From contig NW_019773676.1 of the NCBI RefSeq assembly GCF_001039355.2, positions 1 through 28,092 of the forward strand: DNA of 28,092 nucleotides, in the 5' to 3' direction. Both the position numbers and the translations under genes were made by a program. The notes under the pieces are model-generated. The model had not been told where the DNA came from. It was given only the letters and a program-made list of their open reading frames with translations, and searched no databases. Numbering within the stretch: the first letter of the stretch is position 1; every line of letters starts with the position of its first letter. Positions 21,188 to 28,092 of the stretch are shown piece by piece. This stretch comes from Lingula anatina (lineage: Eukaryota; Brachiopoda; Lingulata; Lingulida; Lingulidae).

Positions 21188-21220
21188 TCAGCATATGATA
21201 GGACGCAAGTAGTGCCGACC
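21180..21220 (-). repeat. Right terminal inverted repeat of the MULE
   Basis: 41 bp, a perfect reverse complement of 10431..10471. The transposase ATG (21130) lies 50 bp inside it, so the repeat probably forms part of the promoter. Confidence 0.95.
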
Positions 21221-21229
21221 GTCAAAGTC
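21221..21229. repeat. Candidate right target-site duplication of the MULE
   Basis: GTCAAAGTC, matching GTCAAATTT at 10422..10430 at 7 of 9 positions. Confidence 0.6.
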
Positions 21230-21791
21230 CCTTTAAATATAGGTCATTTGTNTTTGGCACACGGCAAGCACATGTATTGTGCACGTGTATATCTCAGGAC
21301 TAAATGTTCTTTGATACGCAAAACATTGGATATATCTTTTCTTTCCGAAGAATATTATTTTTTTTTCACTTTACATCTTGAATACAGTAAATAAAATTAA
21401 ATAAAGCAGAATTAAATTTGTTTTACGTTTTATTTTGGTCTGATGACATTCAACTGCAGATTCACTGCGGAGCAGTTCTATTTGATTGACGGAAACCTAA
21501 CATGGCCGCTGGTCTTCAGTGCTAGTAAAAGCGACTCCACCACAAGGTATATTTAGCAAGCTAGCTTTTACGTTGCTCTGACACTCAGGGTACTAAAACT
21601 CTGTATTTTCGTAAATATGATGGTTTTTCATATCAATGTTTATGCTTACATTGTACACATATTTCATTGTGACTAACAATTCTGACATAAAGACGGACTA
21701 AATGCATATGAAAACTAAACTGAATGTTCTAACACCTAGATAATGATCCATAATAAGTTCAAAAAGACAGGAATTCAATAAGAATTTAATT
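21230..21791. other. No gene recognised; one ambiguous base
   Basis: Flanking DNA right of the transposon. Base 21252 is N. An ATGGCCGCTGG start-like context at about 21503 meets a stop after seven codons and is not supported as a gene. Confidence 0.4.
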
Positions 21792-21939
21792 TTACCAAGA
21801 ATTCAATGCTTTTTGGAAGCTTAAGTCAGTTAGCGTTATGGTGGATCTTTCTTTCTTTTTTCCTAACAACTTTTTCAAGTTCATTCCAAACTGTTCTGGA
21901 GTTAACATCCTTCTCTTCCCTCCATCAGTATTGAATATC
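21792..21939 (-). CDS. Candidate terminal exon, unknown product
   Basis: A minus-strand open stretch follows an acceptor-like CTGTCTTCAG and reads IFNTDGGKRRMLTPEQFGMN then LKKLLGKKKERS and ends TDLSFQKALNSW, stop. Composition is protein-like (Lys/Leu-rich, amphipathic). No domain is recognised. An upstream partner exon, if any, may have been displaced by the MITE immediately upstream on the minus strand. It could be a decayed transposon-gene end. Confidence 0.35.
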
Positions 21940-21991
21940 CTGAAGACAGGACTACAGTTAGGCAGTGATAAGGATGTGTCTCTAGCGTATG

Positions 21992-22597
21992 TGACCCCCT
22001 CCCCCATGAAATTATGACTCCCCCTACAGAACTTTATAAATCTTATTTTATTTGAGTATATGACTTTTATCTTGTAGTATGCATAATAGAGGATACATTA
22101 GCACCTTTTGGTGAAAGTTTTCATAGGAATAGAAGAAAATTAAAAATGTGTATTCTACCAAACAATGAATCCCCTAGGGAAAAGCTGTTTATTTGATATT
22201 TGGTGATCATTTCAATTTTCACCAATATTTTTACCACCAAACTTTCAAATACTAAAAAAATATACGTCACAATGCCAACTATGTGGAAAATAATGGTATG
22301 GTGACTAAATATAAAATGGGGTTTTTCTTCATAGGAGTCCAAATGGATATGAAAATGGAGATTTTTCAAGTTTTTTTTCATTTTTTCAACCAATATTTTA
22401 CAATCAAACTTTCTAATATTTCCAATATATTCTTAATTAAGAATACATAAAGGAAAGGTATTGAAATGATCGTCAAATATCAAATAAATGGCTTTTTCAT
22501 AGGGTAGTCTTTGGGTTGTATAAGTCATATACTCAAATAAAATCAGATTTATAAAGGTTTGTAAGGGGGGGGGAGTCAAAATTTCATGGGGGAGTCA
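21992..22597. mobile_element. About 606-bp MITE with 70-75 bp inverted ends
   Basis: The left part (CCCCCATGAAATT, ATGACTCCCCC, CTTTATAAATCT, ATTTTATTTGAGTATATGAC, ending about 22064) is repeated inverted at about 22522..22597 with small indels. The interior contains two related AT-rich blocks (22210.. and 22385..), and the first matches 9128..9330. A further partial copy of the terminal motif (GGGGGAGTCAGATTTTCAT) follows at 22622..22640. The outer edges and target-site duplication are not resolved. Confidence 0.75.
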
Positions 22598-22660
22598 GAT
22601 TTTCATTATGAAATTTTGACTGGGGGAGTCAGATTTTCATGTTACACCGGTATTCAGTAG

Positions 22661-23117
22661 AAACAGTTTTCCTTAATTTGCTAGTTTCCCTCAAGCCACA
22701 GCCTTTAGTTTTGGTTTCTTCCTCAATCTTTGATCCGTGTCACGACACTGCCGTCCCATTTCAAGGTTGTGGACAGGGGTCTTATCCATGTTTTTACACT
22801 GATCAAACACAGGATATTCAGCTGGATATTCACCAAATTCATAGTATTTTCCGCGTTTCATAGCCAGAACCTTTGCCATTTCTGGTAAATATCTTCTTTG
22901 TCAAAGCTTATAATGCACTCATTCAGATGTGCACTAGCACATCGTTTCACACTCTCAGCTACATAGTTCTCTTTCACTTCCTGGAATAATTCTTGGTTGA
23001 AACAGGAAAAGTCAGGAGCGTCTAGCTGAAAGATATTCTCATTTACCTCATTTCTACTCAGCTCTAGATGTAATGATTGAAACTTTTCTTTCAATTTGCT
23101 GTGTGTTGCACCCCTGG
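22661..23117 (-). pseudogene. Decayed coding segment, unknown family
   Basis: After an acceptor-like TTTAACAATACCCAG the minus strand reads GATHSKLKEKFQSLHLELSR, then a stretch ending SFDKEDIYQKWQRF. There the frame shifts by one base (a single-base deletion near 22869 would explain it) and continues MKRGKYYEFGEYPAEYPVFD, then TPVHNLEMGRQCRDTDQRL, KKPKLKAVA, TGA, GKLAN, stop. The continuity of sensible sequence on both sides of the frameshift, and the CGA-to-TGA-like stop near the end, indicate a recently decayed gene rather than chance. I do not recognise the family. It may be a transposase C-terminus. Confidence 0.5.
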
Positions 23118-23559
23118 GTATTGTTAAAGCATGAAACTAATTAAATGCTACACCAGCAGCAACTATTCTGATATATTCCAATGCCAGAGCATCTCTTACA
23201 AGACAAGCTAGATGTTATCATTTTCTAACCAGTTATTCAGTAATACAGTATAAAAACCCTAAAAAGATAATGAAATCATGAGAACTCTAAAAGGAAAAAT
23301 GTCATCAAAACTATGAAAAATGAATTACCATGATGATGTTATTGATATAAGGTGTCAATACCGCCATGATTTTGAGTATTTAGCAACCTTTCAAATAAAT
23401 TTTGTACGCAAATTTCTTAAAAACCAAATTAAAAAACCCATCTATTTGGCTTTGTGAGTTTGAAATAACTTGTCAGGCCTATATAACTTTCATTCCTGTT
23501 GTAGGAAGACAGTCCCGAAACAGTAGAAAATCTTGTAAATCGCGCTAAAATGCTAAAAA
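23118..23559. other. No gene recognised
   Basis: AT-rich sequence without coding or repeat signals that I can support. Confidence 0.45.
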
Positions 23560-23700
23560 TCGCGCAATCAAAAAACGCAAGTAGCAGCTGAGTTATCAAT
23601 AATCTTTCAAAAAGAACATTTGAAATATTGTTTTAGGCGTGTAAGGAACTTTTTACCTGGTTTTGACATATTATTTTTGGAATTATGGACCCCCCCCTGA
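23560..23700. repeat. Diverged repeat, inverted relative to 9835..9995
   Basis: Partner of the repeat described at 9835..9995. It ends in a C7 run at 23690..23697. Confidence 0.5.
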
Positions 23701-23965
23701 GGCTATGGTGTCGTCACTAATCAAAGTAATAAGCGATGACGTAATCCCAGATTAAAAGAAAAGACATAGTTAAACAACCAGAAAACACCAATGTTGGATG
23801 AGAGTAATGTTGCAACTCTTGATCTTACCTTGGAGGACCAAACTGACATACAGAATTAAACATTATAACAATTTTGACTTTATCTATTGGCCATTATGTT
23901 CTTTGCAAGCATCTGTCCTTAATTGTGCATGAACCTTGGAGATCTAGCAGTTATTACCAGAGTAA

Positions 23966-24311
23966 CTTAAAGCAATAATAACTCTTCGTTTCGGCCAAAA
24001 AATTAATTTTCCTGGAGTAAACAACAATTTTCCCATACTTACCAACGGTTAATGAATCCATTTTTACATTCAAAGTTAGTCCCTGTTTTTTTTCTAAAAA
24101 GTTTGTTTTTTTATAAAATCTCTTAAGAGATTTTAACAGAGTATAGACATCAATGGAGGTCACGTGGTCTAAAGACAAGTTCAAATATCAGAATAAAAGC
24201 TATAACTGCTGTTTTTGTGGTAAAACAGAATATATTATATTTCTACGGGTTATTCACAAGGTTTTTATTGTGAAATATAGGTCTCATACGAAGAGTTATT
24301 ATCCCTTTAAG
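23966..24311. mobile_element. 346-bp MITE flanked by TTAA
   Basis: Inside TTAA on both sides (23967..23970 and 24307..24310) the ends read AGCAATAATAACTCTTCGT and, on the opposite strand, AGGGATAATAACTCTTCGT (17 of 19 identical). A TTAA duplication is the hallmark of piggyBac-type insertion, so a non-autonomous piggyBac-like element is the best guess. The open frame across it (23954..24184 minus) has no domain. The right end lies about 57 bp upstream of the ZU5 gene. Confidence 0.8.
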
Positions 24312-24367
24312 AAAAATATAAAGCTCAAATAAAGACATTTTGTAAGCACAAGCAACTTTTTTAAATT

Positions 24368-25597
24368 ATGTTTTCTAGCCCAACCAACATAAGCAAACCG
24401 CTGGTTTTAAAAACGTCAGATCTTCGAAAAGAGGCACAGGATCCAAGAAGCCAGAAAACATACCCTAAATTATGCAAACATATTTTGGATGTATGTGAAC
24501 AGGCGGAACTATCCAAAGAAAATGATAGGTCGCCAGTCGACATCCGCAGAGTAGTGTACAAGACTACTGACAGTTCATTTGGGGCATGTATTGTGTCAAA
24601 AGAAGAAGGCGCTCAGATAAAAGTAGGCTCGGTTAGTTTATATCTACCCCCAGACTCAATGCCAACTGATGATTTGTATTTGGTGTACCTTTACGTAGAG
24701 GGAGATCCTAGACAAGGTTACAATTTTAGATACGGACCACATGGGCTGAAGTTGAATCGTGCTGCAGTTATTTCGTTTCCAACCAACGGCTATTCGATTT
24801 TTCGGCAGACCGATACGAGTTTGTACGAACAGAATAAATGGGAAACAAACAATTCGTTATGCTCGATTGATGGGGACACAAAGAATGTCTCTTTAGAACA
24901 TTTTGGTGGAGGGCAGGATACAAGTGACCACGAACAAGAAGGCAGAAAACGCCTTACCAGATTGATGCTGGTTTTATTTGGAACGAAGTCACTGCAAAAA
25001 CACGGTAACAACATCCAAGTGTGCATAATCCGAAAAGAAAATTATGAAGTAAGTCTTTATACATGTACCTATACAGGGGCGTAACCAGACCATTTAAAAT
25101 TGTACGCACAGATTTTGAAAATTCCCAGGTACAATTATATTCCGTGAAAAATACACTGAATTTATGGAGAATAATATCATGGTTGGCTCAAAAAATTGTA
25201 CGCACAGTGCATCCGTGCGTATGCCTGGTTACGCCCCTGCCTATATACAATAGATTGAACCGTCTGATTGCTAACTTCTATTTTACAACCTCATACAAAT
25301 CCTGTATTCTATACTAAAAGTACATAGTGTGGTGTCAAACAGAGTAGATCAAGAAGGGTTAGACGTTTTATTGGAACCGTTGGTTAACTTAAATAACTGA
25401 CTGTTACTCTGACGTTTGTTTTCTCATTAATTTAGGAAGTCAAAAGGGAGAAAAAGGACAGCTTGCACCCTGACTGTATTTCACAGAAGACCTACAACGG
25501 TATGTTTGACATGAAATACATCACCATCACAGCGAAGATATCTACTGAGAAGGAAGCGAAAGTTGAGGTTGTTATTGATCTTTTAATCACTCTATAA
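24368..25597 (+). CDS. ZU5-UPA-like domain protein, two visible exons
   Basis: Exon 24368..25048 joins in phase 0 to 25436..25597 (donor GTAAGT, acceptor ATTAATTTAG), giving 280 residues from the first ATG to a TAA. Residues about 70-150 (SFGACIVSKEEGAQIKVGSV, LYLPPDSM, VEGDPRQGYNFRYGPHGLKL) match the ZU5 pattern of a G-x-(I/L)-x-S start, a proline-rich (I/L)PP turn and a GPhGLKL motif, as in UNC5, ankyrin and PIDD proteins. The following segment (LMLVLFGTKSLQKHGNNIQV to DMKYITITAKIS) resembles a UPA domain. No death domain follows. The start is uncertain: TTATGTTTTCTAG overlapping the ATG is a good acceptor, so this may be an internal exon (from 24379) of a longer protein. ZU5-UPA modules form intramolecular scaffolds in signalling proteins. 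No transmembrane segment is seen here, so a cytosolic role is likely. Confidence 0.7.
25074..25239. mobile_element. 166-bp MITE, copy 2, inside the ZU5 gene intron
   Basis: Base-for-base identical to 287..452 over all 166 bp as far as I can read. Flanked by CCTATA on both sides (25068..25073 and 25240..25245), a 6-bp duplication. It begins 25 bp downstream of the exon's 5' splice site and makes up 43 percent of the 387-bp intron. Confidence 0.92.
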
Positions 25598-25925
25598 TGT
25601 TTGTACATTAACAGAGAAAAATATATACACTCTCGCTGAAAACGGTAGGTACACTTTAATTTTGGGATGCATTTGGGCCTTTTTCTTTCATCATTGTTAT
25701 TACCAAAATTAGTGCTAAATATGTGAAGATGGTGGATTAGTAAAGCCAAAGAGAAACAAGCAATGTAAGTCCTAGATAAGCGTTCATTTATTTAGAAATG
25801 AATATTTTAACATAAAGGTAATAAGCGAAAAATTAACATAAATTTGCACAGTGGTTGACAATTAATATAACATTTGGAAAATTTGTTATTAAACACCGTC
25901 AAACTTCATTATTAATCTCAGTAGC
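25598..25925. other. 3' flank of the ZU5 gene; nothing else recognised
   Basis: Presumably the 3' UTR begins here. No canonical AATAAA is seen close to the stop codon. No other gene or repeat is supported. Confidence 0.4.
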
Positions 25926-25986
25926 GGGTATGCTAACCTCGAGCTGGGATTATGGCAGCCAAACGGCGTGGCATACTAGGAAGTAT

Positions 25987-26020
<34 letters not shown>

Positions 26021-26205
26021 ATACAATAGAAAAGGGGACTCATCAGCAAACACCACATGATTCCAATGTTGGCCCGTAAGTTACAGTGCTGCCGCGCCCA
26101 CTGCAACCTGTTTGCTTGTGGTTTGTTCGCCAGTTCTTCTTGAAGCGTAGTCTTGTACCAACAGTGACACGCATTACACACCCCAGGCACTCCAGTCACA
26201 ACCAA
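25926..26205 (-). pseudogene. Second Tc1-like transposase remnant, internally deleted
   Basis: On the minus strand the right part reads CWYKTTLQEELANKPQANRL then QWARQHCNLR, like the region before the first catalytic Asp in Tc1 transposases. The left part reads SMPRRLAAIIPARG, the usual Tc1 C-terminal motif. The catalytic core between them is missing, and a T30 tract occupies the junction. It is a different, more degraded lineage than the remnant at 5650..6960. Confidence 0.65.
25990..26019. repeat. T30 homopolymer
   Basis: Thirty consecutive T at the deletion junction of the Tc1 remnant. It could be a true tract or an assembly artefact. Confidence 0.9.
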
Positions 26206-26453
26206 TGGAGAGTGACCGACCGAAAAGTGTTAAAAGTACACAAAAATGTTACGTAATATCGTGCTCTTTGGTACAATGACTTTTTTGTGCCAAATGTTAC
26301 GTTTTAGAAATACGAGTAAAATGACCCAAAAAGTTGTTTTCACCGTGTGGATCGGTTTTTGAATAACTTAATCTGAGAATATTTGACAGGAAGTCGTAGT
26401 ACTGTAAAGTAATTACACAAACTTGTTGAATCTTGTTTTTTTTATAATTATTT
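26206..26453. other. No gene recognised
   Basis: Unannotated spacer between the Tc1 remnant and the hairpin. Confidence 0.4.
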
Positions 26454-26479
26454 AGACCTTATACAAGCGTATAAGGTCT
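26454..26479. repeat. Perfect 11-bp stem, 4-base loop hairpin
   Basis: AGACCTTATAC, loop AAGC, then GTATAAGGTCT. A strong cruciform or RNA hairpin candidate with no associated gene. It could be the tip of a small inverted-repeat element whose outer arms have been lost. Confidence 0.8.
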
Positions 26480-26632
26480 TATTCTTAGGTCACGATCTAA
26501 AGCAAAATTGACCTGTGGGGTGGACGACAAATTAAAAAGTGAACTGTTTCAATTTCGAGTCTTTACTGGTGAACGCCCTCTCCCCAAAATAGAGAAGACG
26601 TCAACCGCAGGTGTCCCTATATACGGTCTAAG

Positions 26633-26706
26633 CCAATCAGAGTGCGCTGCCTAAATTAGCACTTGTACAAGGAGAAACAAATATGGCGTTGGAGTTCGAA
26701 GTACCT
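26633..26706 (+). promoter_or_regulatory. Possible promoter with CCAAT box and short first coding exon
   Basis: CCAATCAG at 26633..26640 is a good NF-Y site. Fifty bases downstream ATGGCGTTGGAGTTCGAAGT (from 26683) gives MALEFEVP and meets a perfect donor (GTAAGT) at 26707. A phase-compatible acceptor at 27186 (TATACTTTTCAG) leads into IESLLLRQAVRPVQN and a stop at 27232..27234. That would be a 23-residue product, too short for confidence. Alternatively the second exon lies outside the window. Confidence 0.35.
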
Positions 26707-27234
26707 GTAAGTCGTTAGTTACAACACTCTCCTTTGATTGTTCGTAAACATGTTTGTGCACTTAAGCATTGAAAGAATTTATTTAAATTCTTGTCAGTTA
26801 AAATAGTCCAGAAAATCAACGAACTGCTTGGTAATATTTACGACGGAGTGTACGTGTCAACAGTGCTTGATACCGTAAATCTTTATGCCGATTCACCGAA
26901 TTTAGACCAGGAAATATATCGGTAACATAATTACAGACAGTGATATTCATGAACGAGTGTTTAGTAGTTTTCAATTTTGACACCTAGATTTGCACACACA
27001 ACTAAGCACGGACTACACATGCGTTCTAGCACTCCTATTAACGATTAATTTACATACTTAATGGCAGTACTGGTCAGCATCGTGCAGACTGCAAAATTGT
27101 TTGTAGGAATGCATGGATTTTGTGCTACCGACACACGTATCTTATCTTGATTGGCTTTCTAGTTGATCTGTTTTTATACTTTTCAGATTGAGAGTTTGTT
27201 GTTGAGGCAAGCAGTCAGACCAGTTCAGAACTAG

Positions 27235-27589
27235 ATGATAAACAGTTCCCTGAGTTAAAGAGTTTTCTGTTATTCCTAATACGGGCCTTTAAGTAATCTG
27301 GCACATCCCTTAGTTTTCACAGTAATGTCTAACTTCACTGCATCTTTTAAATTCACATATAATCCACACATACAGAAAACTTACTGGACCCATTCCAATT
27401 TGGGTTTCTGAATAATAATTGAGATAAGAAAATTCACTAGTTCACTAAAGACACAAAACAACTGTAACTTTTACTTTAAATCACCGTTTTTAATATTTTG
27501 ATAAAGTTCGTTACAGTATTGATAAACATAGTGTCACGTTTTCAATAATGAATATTTTAAATTACGGTCCATATTTTAAATTACGATCC
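27235..27589. other. No gene recognised
   Basis: AT-rich spacer with no supported signal. Confidence 0.4.
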
Positions 27590-27782
27590 ATTGCATCACG
27601 ACGACGAAACAACAACGTTAAGTCAGTGACCAAAATACAACGTTGAGTCAACGTCACATTATGACGCCGTTTTGATGTGGCTGGATCAACATTGATTTGA
27701 CGTTGAATTTAGGTAGATCAACGGCGATTCAACGTCACAACCTGTTTTCAACGTTGATCCAATGTCACTATGCCTGCTGGGC
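27590..27782 (-). repeat. Interspersed repeat rich in CAACGTT words
   Basis: On the minus strand it starts GCCCAGCAGGCATAGTGACA and contains many imperfect copies of CAACGTTGA and GACGTTGA at about 17-25 base spacing. The GCCCAGCAGGCA terminus with internal CAACGTTG repeats is a type I recall from interspersed repeats in several animal genomes. The other terminus is not seen, so the copy may be truncated near 27590. Confidence 0.6.
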
Positions 27783-28033
27783 AGTTAAACAGGAGACTGT
27801 GGCCTTGAACCTGACGGAGGAGTAGATGCGGCTGAGTAGATGTTCGCCATAGGCATTATGCCTGTATTTAAAACATTATACCAGTAGGCCTATATTCTCA
27901 TCATTCCCCAGAGATTCCCTATGAAGTCAACTTTTAAAAACGTCAACGGGGAATAAAACGTCACAGCTATCAGATACTACAATTAATGTCCTCACTCTGA
28001 ATCTTGCTTCGAATAAGGTAAAACGTAAAAGGC

Positions 28034-28092
28034 TTTTTTTTTTTTTTTTTTTTTTTTGGGGGGGGGGGGGGGGGGTTTTTTTTTCCCTTTTT
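28034..28092. repeat. T24-G18-T10 homopolymer end
   Basis: The window closes with long T and G runs, then mixed T and C. This looks like a low-quality contig end or gap edge rather than biology. Confidence 0.8.

Larger units (their letters stand above)
10431..21220 (-). mobile_element. Autonomous Mutator-like transposon (MULE), 10,790 bp
   Basis: The two ends share a perfect 41-bp inverted repeat beginning GGTCGGCACTACTTGCGTCC (10431..10471 and 21180..21220). Weaker homology continues inward, including ACAACATCGATG in both ends. A candidate 9-bp duplication flanks it. It contains a single minus-strand gene whose start codon lies 50 bp inside the right terminal repeat, encoding a MULE transposase fused to a Ulp1-like protease. 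The element is unusually long for a MULE because its gene has 16 introns. It contains at least one younger nested MITE (11501..11704). The near-intact gene and perfect terminal repeats indicate fairly recent activity. Confidence 0.9.

Noticed and set aside
10431-21220. Host calcium-responsive transcription factor (CARF) gene
   Set aside because: The DDE core, perfect terminal inverted repeats and a flanking duplication show it is a transposon gene that only resembles CARF at its N-terminus.
21503-21526. Start of a plus-strand gene (ATGGCCGCTGG)
   Set aside because: It hits a stop after seven codons and no donor lies before the stop.
25063-25317. Plus-strand 84-codon frame shared with 255..617
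   Set aside because: The shared part is the 166-bp MITE, which is non-coding and merely happens to be open in that frame.
26454-26479. Rho-independent-type terminator or tRNA arm
   Set aside because: Eukaryotic context, no cloverleaf, and no gene upstream that would need it.

Overview
The window is eukaryotic nuclear DNA from an animal, most likely a marine invertebrate and quite possibly a bivalve or gastropod mollusc. The reasons are GT-AG introns with consistent phases, AT-rich intergenic DNA dense in small inverted-repeat (MITE-like) elements, many ACATGTAC-type words, a TTAA-flanked element whose end reads AGGGATAATAACTCTTCGT (a type of terminus I associate with mollusc genomes), and Tc1, Harbinger-like and Mutator-like remnants. 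The species assignment is inference. There is no prokaryotic signal, tRNA, rRNA or CRISPR array.

The centrepiece is a Mutator-like DNA transposon of 10,790 bp (10431..21220). It has 41-bp perfect terminal inverted repeats and a 7/9-matching candidate target-site duplication. It carries one minus-strand gene that I assembled by hand as 17 exons (21130 down to 11873). All introns are GT-AG, all junction phases agree, and the product is 1,088 codons plus stop. The protein has four parts: an N-terminal region resembling calcium-responsive transcription factor (CARF/ALS2CR8), a MULE-type DDE transposase core, a SWIM zinc finger, and a C-terminal Ulp1/C48 SUMO-protease-like domain with a visible His/Asp/Gln/Cys catalytic set. 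One in-frame TGA lies within the protease region. The terminal repeats each hold a perfect CRE palindrome, and a perfect E2F-type site lies 14 bp upstream of the start codon.

Left of the transposon (1..10430) I find no convincing intact gene. It holds a 166-bp MITE, a 190-bp inverted-repeat element, a complex array of palindromes between two 143-bp direct repeats, a Tc1/mariner pseudogene split by a 551-bp inverted-repeat element with a 5-bp target duplication, a Harbinger-like transposase remnant with a subterminal palindrome array, two candidate orphan exons, and a promoter-like patch with two CArG boxes.

Right of the transposon (21230..28092) are decayed coding fragments on the minus strand, a 606-bp MITE, a TTAA-flanked 346-bp MITE, and a plus-strand two-exon gene (24368..25597) that appears to encode a ZU5-UPA-like protein. 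Its intron carries a second, base-identical copy of the 166-bp MITE. Beyond these are a Tc1 remnant broken by a T30 tract, a possible promoter and first exon at 26633..26706, an interspersed repeat rich in CAACGTT, and a homopolymer-rich end that looks like a contig end.

The genes do not form a pathway. The layout reads as a transposon-rich intergenic region with successive nested insertions, one nearly intact autonomous element, and one ordinary host gene.
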